Assembly (NCBI GenBank): GCA_039184055.1
Contig: JBCDBH010000306.1
Location: 1-7,049, forward strand
DNA length: 7,049 nt
Direction: 5' to 3'
From: JBCDBH01 sp039184055
GTDB taxonomy: Bacteria > Acidobacteriota > Thermoanaerobaculia > Multivoradales > J023
Every line of letters starts with the position of its first letter. The stretch's first letter is position 1. Under the pieces are notes generated by a model. The model did not search any database, was not told where the DNA came from, and was given only the letters and a program-made list of their open reading frames with translations. Shown in pieces: positions 1 to 6,662 of the stretch. The position numbers were made by a program, and so were the translations under genes.

Positions 1-1
1 C

Positions 2-76
2 GACGCCGACGACAACCAGGTGTGGGGAGCCGAAAAGGGCGGATATCACTTCGTCAAGGTCGCCGAAGAACCCTGA
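2..76 (+). CDS. C-terminal end of an unidentified protein (partial)
   Basis: The first 25 codons of frame 2 read as ordinary protein ending in GGYHFVKVAEEP and a TGA stop. The start lies outside the window. Eighteen of 24 sense codons end in G or C, as in the genes that follow, while frame 1 is an arginine-rich shadow, so this frame is the most likely coding one. The visible tail is acidic with one aromatic patch and no recognisable motif, so no function can be given. It is followed by 118 bp before the next start codon, so co-transcription with the permease is possible but not shown. Confidence 0.45.
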   Translation, partial: DADDNQVWGAEKGGYHFVKVAEEP

Positions 77-106
77 CCTCTGCCCGCTCGCGAACCCGTT
101 GATCCC

Positions 107-127
107 GCGACCGAACACATAGGTCGC
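107..127. promoter_or_regulatory. GC-rich inverted repeat after upstream gene
   Basis: GCGACC at 107-112 is the exact reverse complement of GGTCGC at 122-127, separated by 9 bases. It lies 30 bp after the upstream stop codon. It could be a short hairpin at the end of the upstream transcript or a protein-binding site. No T-tract follows, so it is not a typical intrinsic terminator, and a 6-bp repeat can occur by chance. Confidence 0.2.
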
Positions 128-167
128 TGATCCGGCCGTACGCTCAGGCACGTTCTTTGCTCATCCC

Positions 168-191
168 ACCCTCCAAACACGTTTGGAGGGT
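168..191 (+). promoter_or_regulatory. Inverted repeat enclosing the permease ribosome binding site
   Basis: The arms ACCCTCCAAAC (168-178) and GTTTGGAGGGT (181-191) are perfect reverse complements separated by only two bases. In RNA this could fold into a stem of about ten pairs with a CACG loop. The right arm contains GGAGGG (185-190), the Shine-Dalgarno sequence of the permease, whose ATG is at 195, so the folded form would hide the ribosome binding site. At the DNA level the near-perfect dyad could equally be an operator. No T-run follows, which argues against a terminator. The repeat itself is seen directly; the regulatory role is inferred. Confidence 0.55.
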
Positions 192-194
192 TTC

Positions 195-2588
195 ATGCTC
201 GATCTCACTCACGTCTATCGCATGCTTCGGCGGCGGCCGGGGTTTACGGCGGCGATCGTCGGTACGTTGGCGCTCGGTATCGGCCTGACGGTGACGATGG
301 TGGCGGTGGTTCGAGGGGTGCTTTTGGCGCCTCTCCCGTTCGCGGCGCCGGAGTCGTTGGTGCGCCTTCATCAGGTGTACCCGGAACGTGGGGTGGATCG
401 AGGAGCGTTTTCGGCCCTGGACGGGGAGGACTGGGCGGCGAGTAGCTCGACGCTCGAGTCGTTGGGGTTGTTCAGTCAGCTCGATCTCGGGCTGGTGGTG
501 CTCGGTGAGGGGGAGCCGTACGAAGCACGGACTTCGTATGTGACGGCGGAGTTCTTCACCACGCTCGGAGTGCCGGCGATGCTCGGTCGGACGATCCGTG
601 CCGACGAGGTTCGGGATGAAACTCGGGTGGTGGTGCTGGCGCACGATTTCTGGCAGCGACGCTTCGGTGGCGACGCGACGGTGGTGGGTACGACGATCGA
701 TCTGGACGCCAGTCCGCATCTCGTGGTCGGGGTGATGCCACCGACCTTTCGTTATCCGAGCTCGCAATTCGAGCTCTATGCACCCGTCACGCTGATTCCA
801 CCCGCGTCGATCCCACGCGAACGCCATGTGCGCTGGCTGCAGGCCGTGGGTCGTCTGGCCCCCGGGGTGACGACCGACCAGGCGCAGCGCGAGCTGACGA
901 CAATCGCCGCCGCTTTGGATCGTGAATATGCCGGCACGGGTGCGTCGGCGGCGGCGGTGGTGCGGCTCGACGAGTCAGTGGCCGGGGCGGTCCGACCGGC
1001 GCTCTTGGTGTTGCTGGCCGGCGTGGCGGTGGTGTTGATGATCGCCTGTGTCAACGTCGCCAATCTTCTGCTCGCGCATGGCGCCAACCGACGTCGTGAG
1101 CTGGCGGTACGCGCGGCGCTCGGCGCCGGCCGACGACGGCTGATCGGTCAGCTGATCGCCGAATGCGCGGTGTTGGTGGCATTGGGGAGCACGCTCGGCG
1201 TCGCGCTCGCCTCGTGGGGAATCGACCTCGTGGCGACGCTCGCCGAGCAGTGGTTGCCACGTGCCGCCGAGGTGCGGGTCGATGGCGAGGTGCTCGCGGC
1301 GACGGTGGGAATCACCGCGTTGGTGACGTTGCTCACCGGGCTGATCCCGGCGCTCCGGGCGTCGCGACCGGTGCTCCACGATGTGCTCGGTGACGGTTCA
1401 CGTGGCAATGTCGCCTCGCAGAGTCGCTTGCGGCGCGTGTTGGTGGCGGGCGAGGTGGCGCTGGCGACGCTCTTGGTGCTCGGCGCGGTGCTCCTTTTCC
1501 GCAGTGTCGTCGCTCTGCTCGAGGTCGATACTGGCTTTCGCACCGAGGGATTGCTCACCGCGAGCCTGACGGTTGGCGAGTATCAAGCCGAGGAGCAAAC
1601 AAGCTTTCTCGAGATCCACGATGCCATGCTGGAACGGATCGAAGCGCTTCCCGGCGTCACGTCGGTGGCGTCGATCCGCCAGGTGCCGATCGGTGTGAGC
1701 GGCGTGTGGGTTCCGTTCCCGACGGTGGCCGAGGCCACCACACCGAGCGATGAACGCCCCAGTCTGCAGCTCTATCAGGCGAGCCCGGGGGTGCTACGCA
1801 CCCTCGGCGTCACGCTGCATGCCGGTCGCGACATCGAAGCGCGCGACGACGCCGATAGCGAACCGGTGATCGTGATCAATGAAACGCTCGCGCAAACCGC
1901 CTTCGGCGTCGCCAATCCGACCGGCGAGCAGCTCGTGCTCGGTGGTGGGCTACCGGTGCGAGTCGTCGGCGTGGCGGCCGACGTCGCCCACGCCGGTCTC
2001 GATCAACCGGTCGGTCCGGTCGCCTACATCGCCCTGCGCCAGAACTCGCGTCGGGCCTTCACGTTCTTGATCCGCGGCGATGTGCCACCGGAAACCCTGG
2101 TGGGCCCGGTGCGTGACGCGATTCGCACCGTGGCACCCGACCAGGCGATTCGCCGGATCGCGCCGATGATCGACCTGGTGCGCGAAGAGGTGGGTCAGCC
2201 CCGATTCTTCGCCTCCTTGCTCGGTCTCTTCGCCATCGCGGCGGTGATCCTGGCGGCGATCGGTATCTACGGGGTGATTACGCTTCTGGTCGGTGAGCGA
2301 CGACGCGAGATCGGCGTCCGGATCGCGCTCGGCGCCGATCATCGCGACGTGATCCGGCTCGTGCTCGGTCAAGGGTTGAGTATCGGCGGGATCGGTATCG
2401 CCATCGGTCTGCTCGGCTCGCTCGCCGCCGTGCATCTCCTGGAAAGCCTGCTCTTCGGCGTCCAGCCACGCGACCCGCTCACGTTTCTCGTCGTCGCCGG
2501 CATGCTCACCCTCGTCACCCTCTTCGCCGCCTGGCTGCCGGCGCATCGGGCGACACGGGTCGACCCAGCGGATACCTTGAGGGCTTGA
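195..2588 (+). CDS. Orphan FtsX/MacB-type ABC permease (ADOP family)
   Basis: This 797-residue inner-membrane protein has the duplicated architecture of ADOP-type permeases. One membrane helix (about residues 18-44) is followed by a first MacB-like periplasmic domain (about 46-265) and a first FtsX helix block with helices near 268-294, 317-346 and 366-389. A further helix (about 415-438) leads to a second periplasmic domain (about 440-665) and a final FtsX block with helices near 671-699, 728-749 and 762-783. The two FtsX copies carry matching cytoplasmic segments, RRRELAVRAALGAGRRR and ERRREIGVRIALGADHR, which show the internal duplication and resemble the ATPase-contacting region of MacB-type permeases. 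The C-terminus RVDPADTLRA is typical. An in-frame TTG at 183 is possible, but ATG 195 is preferred because GGAGGG lies four bases upstream and TTG 183 sits inside the inverted repeat. No ATP-binding subunit is present in the window, so the substrate is unknown; relatives are associated with efflux or lipoprotein and peptide handling. Confidence 0.93.
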   Translation: MLDLTHVYRMLRRRPGFTAAIVGTLALGIGLTVTMVAVVRGVLLAPLPFAAPESLVRLHQVYPERGVDRGAFSALDGEDWAASSSTLESLGLFSQLDLGLVVLGEGEPYEARTSYVTAEFFTTLGVPAMLGRTIRADEVRDETRVVVLAHDFWQRRFGGDATVVGTTIDLDASPHLVVGVMPPTFRYPSSQFELYAPVTLIPPASIPRERHVRWLQAVGRLAPGVTTDQAQRELTTIAAALDREYAGTGASAAAVVRLDESVAGAVRPALLVLLAGVAVVLMIACVNVANLLLAHGANRRRELAVRAALGAGRRRLIGQLIAECAVLVALGSTLGVALASWGIDLVATLAEQWLPRAAEVRVDGEVLAATVGITALVTLLTGLIPALRASRPVLHDVLGDGSRGNVASQSRLRRVLVAGEVALATLLVLGAVLLFRSVVALLEVDTGFRTEGLLTASLTVGEYQAEEQTSFLEIHDAMLERIEALPGVTSVASIRQVPIGVSGVWVPFPTVAEATTPSDERPSLQLYQASPGVLRTLGVTLHAGRDIEARDDADSEPVIVINETLAQTAFGVANPTGEQLVLGGGLPVRVVGVAADVAHAGLDQPVGPVAYIALRQNSRRAFTFLIRGDVPPETLVGPVRDAIRTVAPDQAIRRIAPMIDLVREEVGQPRFFASLLGLFAIAAVILAAIGIYGVITLLVGERRREIGVRIALGADHRDVIRLVLGQGLSIGGIGIAIGLLGSLAAVHLLESLLFGVQPRDPLTFLVVAGMLTLVTLFAAWLPAHRATRVDPADTLRA

Positions 2589-2636
2589 TCTCGGACGTCC
2601 CAATGACGATACCCTTACCGGCTAGGGGACTCCGAT

Positions 2637-5600
2637 ATGAACCAGCACGAAGCTTTTCTCACCGCCTGTACCGCCTCCAGCTCGGCGGCGTATGACCAAT
2701 TCGAAACGCTGCTCGCGCGGCTCGACGATCCGGAGACGCGCGACGAGGCGCGACGTCTGCTGACTGCGATCGAGGCGGAACAGGGCGATGAAGAAACGGC
2801 GTTCGAGCGGGTCCATTTCGCCATTCGGTCACTGCCGTTGGGGACGACGCTCGAGCAACGCGCCGGGCTGAAGCTGCTCTATTTCAAGAGTGTGTTCGCA
2901 CCGGAGGCGTGGTCGCGGACGTTCTTCGAGGGACTGTGCCGGATTCCGGCGAGTGAGCTCGACGGCCGACGGCTGGTCGAGCTGGGCTGTGGCAACGGCT
3001 GGATTTCGCTGGCGCTGGCGGCGCGGCAACCGGCGCCGGACTACGTCGTGGGACTCGACATCAATCCACGCGCGGTGCTCTGTGCGCGGATCAATCTCTA
3101 TTTGAACGCGCTCGACGACGACGGTGAGTTGCGCACGGATCGCACCGGCACCAGCCTGCTCGACCGGGTGGCGTTTTACGAGTCGGATCTCTTGGAGTGG
3201 GCGCGGGATCGGAACCAGGTCTTCGACAAGGTGATCGGCTGTATTCCGCAGGTGCTCGATCCGGATCTCGACACGCTGTTGGAGATCTCGGATCAGGCGA
3301 GTGACGATTTCCTGGTCGCGTTGAGCAATTACGCGGGTCGGCAGGGTTATTTAGAGGATCAATTCGGTCTCGGCCTGGTGGCGCGCGCGGTGGAAGAGTC
3401 GATCGGCGCGTTGCGACCCGGGGGCGAGGTGATTTTCAACCTCGGAGGACGCCCGGGACGCGCCATCCTCACCCACCTGCTCCACCGACGCGGGTTCGCG
3501 GTCGAGGATTTGTGGACGGTGCGGATCCCGCAGGCGGCGGATACCGACATCGGCCAGCTCGCCGATATCGAGCGTCATAGTCCGCATCGCTTCGAGTTTT
3601 TTCTCGGTCCGATGAGCAAAGAGTCGGTGAGCGCGCGCACCGCACAGGCGTATGTCGAGGCGGACGGAGAGATCTTTCACGCTCTGACGGTGTTTCGTGG
3701 CCGGTTTCGCTTTTGGGAGCAGATCCGCGCGCTGCACGATCACCTCGACAGCCTCGAAGGCGCGGCGTGGCGGGAGGCCAAGAACACGCTCGATCTGGCC
3801 TATGACGACGAAGCGGTGGCGACCGAAAAAGCCGCGTTTTTGGTGCGCGTGGCGGATCTGATGAGCCAACGCTCGGCGTTTCCCTATGGCGAGACGGCCG
3901 GCACCGAAGGCCTGCGACGACACTTCGCCGCGTTTCTGCGTCAGTATTTTTCGATCCCGGTGGCCGACGACAGTCTGCTCGCCCTCCCCAACCGCGCCAC
4001 GGCGATCCGCAATCTCTTCCAGCTTTTCGCGCCGTCGCTGGCCCTGGTCGACCGGCAATTGCTCGGTGATGCGCGGCTCGCCGGCGCGAACATTCTCGAA
4101 TGTCCGGCGCGGGTCGATTTGGTGTGCAAGCTGATGACGCGACTGCGTCCGGCACTGGTGGTGATGCGGCTCGACGAAGTCGACGCGCGGACGCCAGATC
4201 CGTTTCTCCGTCTGACCCAGGCCGCCGAGGAGATCGGCGCGCTTCTCGTGATCGATCTGTCGGCGGTGGTCGAGCTCTCGAGCCAGCCGACCCACAACGG
4301 CGTGTTTCAGGCACTCAGCGAGACGCCGCTGCCCCGACGGGTGGCGTTGCTGCTCGGTTTGATCAAGAACCAGGTCTACAACGATCTCCAAATGGCGTTC
4401 TTGATGACCGAGAACCGAGCGCTCTTCGGCGCCTTGATCAATATGGCGGCGACCACCTACAGCCGGGTGCCGATCCTCACCCAGGCGTATTACGAGACGT
4501 TGATCGCCGAGCTGGTGGCGTTTCGTCTCGACCGTGACGCCACGCCGCCGTCGGGCCGGGCGAGCACCGAGATGCCCTTGCCGCTCGCCGCGGCGTGCGC
4601 GACGGCCTTCGCGCATCCGGCGCTCGCCGCCGAGCACGTCGCGACCGACGCCGAGACAATACGGCTCGACTACGGTGAAAACGAGCTGCCGTCGCCGACC
4701 GTGGTGCCGGTGAGCCTCTTCGAAGCCTTCGCGCGGCGGCTTCTGCCCGAGTCGGACGCCGATCCGAGTCGTGAAATCGCGGTCTTTCTGCGGCAGCGTT
4801 TCGGCATCGGTGGCAAGCCTCGTGACCGCCGACGTATCGTGCTCGGTCTCGGCGTCTCACCGCTCTTCGCGGCGCTCGCTGAAGCCTGCGCCAAAGAACG
4901 CGGCACCTTCGTCTTTCCGACCGGCGCCTACGGCTATTTCGTCGCCACCGTGCAGACCTTTGGCGGCCGCTGGCTCGAGGTGCCGACGCGGCGTGTCGAG
5001 GGCTTCAAAATCACCCCCGTCGAGCTCGATGCCGCGCTCGCCGGGGTCGATCGACCGTGGGTCTATCTCAACGGCCCGGTGGTCAACCCGACCGGTAGCC
5101 TCTACGGTCACGACGAGATCGCCGAGCTGCTCGCGGTGGCGTCGAAGCACCGGGCCCGGGTGGTGCTCGACGTGCTCTTCTCCGGTCTCGAGCATCACGG
5201 TCGTGTGTCGTGGGATCTCGACACCGTGCTCGCTTCGCACGCTCTCGATCTGGTGGTCCTCGGGGGTGTCTCCAAAGAGCTCGCCGCCGGCGGGCTGCGT
5301 TTCGGCTTCGCCTGGTGTCATAGCCAGGCCTTGGAAGACGTGCTCGCCGCCAATCCCGCGGGCGAGCCGCACATCACCACCCGTCACGCCGCGCGCCGGA
5401 TCTTCGCCACCGTCAACCAGCCCGACGCGCTGCTGCGTCGTGAGCTGGCGCACCAGCGACAAACGCTCGCCGAGCGCGCCGAGCGTCTCACTGCCGTGCT
5501 CGACGCATGCGGCTGGCAGACTCTGCCCAGCCAGGGCGGCCTCTTTCTCGTCGCCCGGCCGAGCGCCTACCTCGGACGCACGATCGACATCGATGGCACC

Positions 5601-5789
5601 ACCGTCGTGCTCGACAGCGAGACCATCTCCGACGCCATGGCGCGCACCGTCAACCTGCTGATCAACAACAGCAAGTGGACCGGAATCCCCGAGCACTGTC
5701 GTTTCGTGCTTTCGGTGGAGGAAGAGGTCTTCGAGGCGGGCCTGCAACGCATTCGCGCCTTCCACGAGCTCGTCGCTCAACGCCCATAG
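2637..5789 (+). CDS. Methionine S-methyltransferase-like methyltransferase–aminotransferase fusion
   Basis: This 1050-residue, probably cytoplasmic protein resembles plant methionine S-methyltransferase (EC 2.1.1.12; SAM + L-methionine to S-adenosylhomocysteine + S-methylmethionine), including its overall length near 1,090. Residues about 85-330 are a class I SAM methyltransferase: VELGCGNGWISLAL (114-127) is the SAM-binding glycine motif, VVGLDINPRA (137-146) holds the acidic residue of motif II, GCIPQVL (201-207) lies at the active-site loop position, and EDQFGLGLVARAVEE (240-254) and NLGGRPG (268-274) match the plant enzyme as I recall it. The N-terminal 30 residues also resemble the plant start. 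Residues about 385-640 look like a degenerate aminotransferase fold. Residues about 675-1045 are a fold-type I PLP domain with NPTG (817-820), Asp845 in VVLDVLF, SKELAAGGLRFG with candidate PLP lysine 880, and a late arginine (1022) at the carboxylate-binding position. ATG 2637 has AGGGGA seven bases upstream. The gene starts 48 bp after the permease on the same strand. The family call is strong; enzyme activity and the job of the PLP part are inferred. Confidence 0.88.
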   Translation: MNQHEAFLTACTASSSAAYDQFETLLARLDDPETRDEARRLLTAIEAEQGDEETAFERVHFAIRSLPLGTTLEQRAGLKLLYFKSVFAPEAWSRTFFEGLCRIPASELDGRRLVELGCGNGWISLALAARQPAPDYVVGLDINPRAVLCARINLYLNALDDDGELRTDRTGTSLLDRVAFYESDLLEWARDRNQVFDKVIGCIPQVLDPDLDTLLEISDQASDDFLVALSNYAGRQGYLEDQFGLGLVARAVEESIGALRPGGEVIFNLGGRPGRAILTHLLHRRGFAVEDLWTVRIPQAADTDIGQLADIERHSPHRFEFFLGPMSKESVSARTAQAYVEADGEIFHALTVFRGRFRFWEQIRALHDHLDSLEGAAWREAKNTLDLAYDDEAVATEKAAFLVRVADLMSQRSAFPYGETAGTEGLRRHFAAFLRQYFSIPVADDSLLALPNRATAIRNLFQLFAPSLALVDRQLLGDARLAGANILECPARVDLVCKLMTRLRPALVVMRLDEVDARTPDPFLRLTQAAEEIGALLVIDLSAVVELSSQPTHNGVFQALSETPLPRRVALLLGLIKNQVYNDLQMAFLMTENRALFGALINMAATTYSRVPILTQAYYETLIAELVAFRLDRDATPPSGRASTEMPLPLAAACATAFAHPALAAEHVATDAETIRLDYGENELPSPTVVPVSLFEAFARRLLPESDADPSREIAVFLRQRFGIGGKPRDRRRIVLGLGVSPLFAALAEACAKERGTFVFPTGAYGYFVATVQTFGGRWLEVPTRRVEGFKITPVELDAALAGVDRPWVYLNGPVVNPTGSLYGHDEIAELLAVASKHRARVVLDVLFSGLEHHGRVSWDLDTVLASHALDLVVLGGVSKELAAGGLRFGFAWCHSQALEDVLAANPAGEPHITTRHAARRIFATVNQPDALLRRELAHQRQTLAERAERLTAVLDACGWQTLPSQGGLFLVARPSAYLGRTIDIDGTTVVLDSETISDAMARTVNLLINNSKWTGIPEHCRFVLSVEEEVFEAGLQRIRAFHELVAQRP

Positions 5790-5908
5790 GGCTTGATCAG
5801 CCACGCGGAGACAGAGCACCTCGCGAATGCAACGTGTTGTTCCACTTTCCTCGTGAACCGCGCGTCCTCTTTCGCATCGAGGCCTACCTGATCGTCTAGC
5901 TTGATCTC

Positions 5909-5926
5909 TCTGATAGCCTGATCAGA
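5909..5926. promoter_or_regulatory. Short dyad TCTGAT-N6-ATCAGA, possible operator
   Basis: TCTGAT (5909-5914) and ATCAGA (5921-5926) are exact reverse complements six bases apart, and CTGATCAG (5918-5925) is itself a perfect palindrome overlapping the right half. It lies about 90 bp before the GTG start at 6015, a plausible distance for a regulator site near a promoter. The arms are short and TGATC is common in this DNA, so chance occurrence cannot be excluded. Confidence 0.2.
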
Positions 5927-6004
5927 CGTCCATTCACAGCCTCGCGCCCGTCGTTGCGTTACCGGCCCTCGGGTCTGGAAACGCCCCATGTGTACCCGAT
6001 GACG

Positions 6005-6010
6005 AGGAGG
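6005..6010 (+). promoter_or_regulatory. Shine-Dalgarno AGGAGG deciding a GTG start
   Basis: AGGAGG ends four bases before the GTG at 6015. An in-frame TGA at 6000-6002 closes the reading frame just upstream, and no other start codon lies between that stop and 6015. The next in-frame ATG is codon 52. Together these fix GTG 6015 as the start of the downstream gene. Confidence 0.7.
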
Positions 6011-6014
6011 TCCC

Positions 6015-6647
6015 GTGACCCATCGGACCATCGCCCTGACCCTGTCCGGGAGCGCCTTTCAATCCCCCAGCTTGCCGGGGAATGCGCCATCGACGAGCAG
6101 TCTGAAAATCGATGTCGACGGCACGCTACACGACCCAAGCAGCGTGACGAGCTCCTTGCTCAACGCCATGACCAAGACGCCGCAGAGCCTCATCTGGACA
6201 TGGAACAAAGCGAGCGATGCTGGATCCTGGGCCGACTCGACCTATCCGGTAGCCATGGTGTTCGGGATGAAGCTGATCAACTCGGCCGTCGGAGCACCGT
6301 CCAAGCCTCCCATGACACCCTCGAATATCTTCAAGACCCCGAGCTCGGTGCAATTGAGCGAGAAGATCAGCTGGGCGGACAACACCGGCATCGTGTCCGG
6401 TACCTCCTTCACATTCCTGATCGATCCGTCCTATAAGACCGCGACGGGTGGCCCCCGCTGGTCGCTCGGAGTCGACTGGAGCAACGTGACGGCAAGCAAC
6501 CTCGCCACGTCCCATGTGACGCCTCCCGGGTCCAGCCAACCATCCAAAAAACCCTCTCTGGTGCTCAAGTACCGCATCTACTGTTACACCACGAGCTTCG
6601 GTCTTTGGTACGTCGATCCCGAGGTCGACCTATGCCCTCAAGGTTGA
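6015..6647 (+). CDS. Hypothetical protein, 210 residues
   Basis: I do not recognise this protein. It starts at GTG with an AGGAGG ribosome binding site four bases upstream. It is rich in Ser, Thr and Pro, has no N-terminal signal peptide and no membrane helix, and begins with a strand-like segment (TIALTL, residues 5-10). Short hydrophobic or aromatic stretches, SLIWTWN (58-64), YPVAMVFGM (77-85), SFTFLID (131-137) and LVLKYRIYCY (182-191), alternate with loops, which suggests a soluble all-beta protein. A Pro/Ser/Lys-rich linker lies at about 169-181. There are only two cysteines, both near the end (190 and 207). The competing frame at 5954-6436 has Arg/His/Gln/Asp-rich shadow composition and no such ribosome site. 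The next gene starts 15 bp after the stop and has a similar N-terminal pattern, so the two probably form one transcription unit and may be distant relatives. Confidence 0.75.
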   Translation: MTHRTIALTLSGSAFQSPSLPGNAPSTSSLKIDVDGTLHDPSSVTSSLLNAMTKTPQSLIWTWNKASDAGSWADSTYPVAMVFGMKLINSAVGAPSKPPMTPSNIFKTPSSVQLSEKISWADNTGIVSGTSFTFLIDPSYKTATGGPRWSLGVDWSNVTASNLATSHVTPPGSSQPSKKPSLVLKYRIYCYTTSFGLWYVDPEVDLCPQG

Positions 6648-6660
6648 AAGGAGGCGATCA
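6647..6660 (+). promoter_or_regulatory. Extended Shine-Dalgarno of the last gene
   Basis: AAAGGAGGCGATCA directly follows the stop codon of the preceding gene and differs by one base (C for T) from AAAGGAGGTGATCA, the complement of the usual 3' end of 16S rRNA. GGAGG ends eight bases before ATG 6663, an optimal spacing. Such a long match suggests efficient translation of the downstream gene. Confidence 0.75.
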
Positions 6661-6662
6661 CC

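Larger units (their letters stand above)
5790..6014. other. Intergenic gap with TGATC motifs, no clear promoter
   Basis: This 225-bp gap separates the fusion gene from the two small genes. It has no credible open reading frame: the frames crossing it are extensions of shadow frames. TGATC occurs four times (5794, 5889, 5902 and 5919), two of these within TGATCA. A small inverted repeat, GGCT/AGCC, lies at 5790-5802 directly after the stop codon but has no T-tract. I could not find a convincing -35/-10 pair or intrinsic terminator, although a gap of this size before two tightly linked genes is where their promoter would be expected. Confidence 0.4.

Noticed and set aside
183..194. TTG at 183 as the permease start
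   Set aside because: It would put the start inside the Shine-Dalgarno and the inverted repeat, while ATG 195 is correctly placed behind GGAGGG and gives the usual N-terminus of the family.
144..827. 227-codon minus-strand frame overlapping the permease start
   Set aside because: Arg/His-rich shadow of the permease with no domain; the permease reading of the same DNA is unambiguous.
2585..2613. TTGATC-N17-GATACC as a promoter for the fusion gene
   Set aside because: Only four and three of six bases fit the -35 and -10 consensus. The spacing is right, but such weak matches are common, and TTGATC recurs elsewhere in the window.
3351..4637. 428-codon open frame on the minus strand
   Set aside because: It lies wholly opposite the methyltransferase–aminotransferase gene and is rich in Arg, His, Gln and Glu, typical of an antisense shadow of a GC-rich gene. 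No recognisable domain.
5788..5798. AGGGCTTGATC repeated at 2580-2590 and 5788-5798, both at stop codons
   Set aside because: An 11-base identity is expected several times by chance in a window this size, and the surrounding bases do not match.
5790..5802. GGCT/AGCC hairpin as a terminator of the fusion gene
   Set aside because: The stem has only four pairs and no T-tract follows.
4857..5819. 320-codon open frame on the minus strand
   Set aside because: It is antisense to the aminotransferase domain, whose motifs are clear on the + strand. Its composition is shadow-like and no family is recognised.
5954..6436. 160-codon + strand frame overlapping the first small gene
   Set aside because: Arg/His/Gln/Asp-rich composition and no ribosome binding site, whereas the frame starting at 6015 has AGGAGG at correct spacing and normal protein composition.
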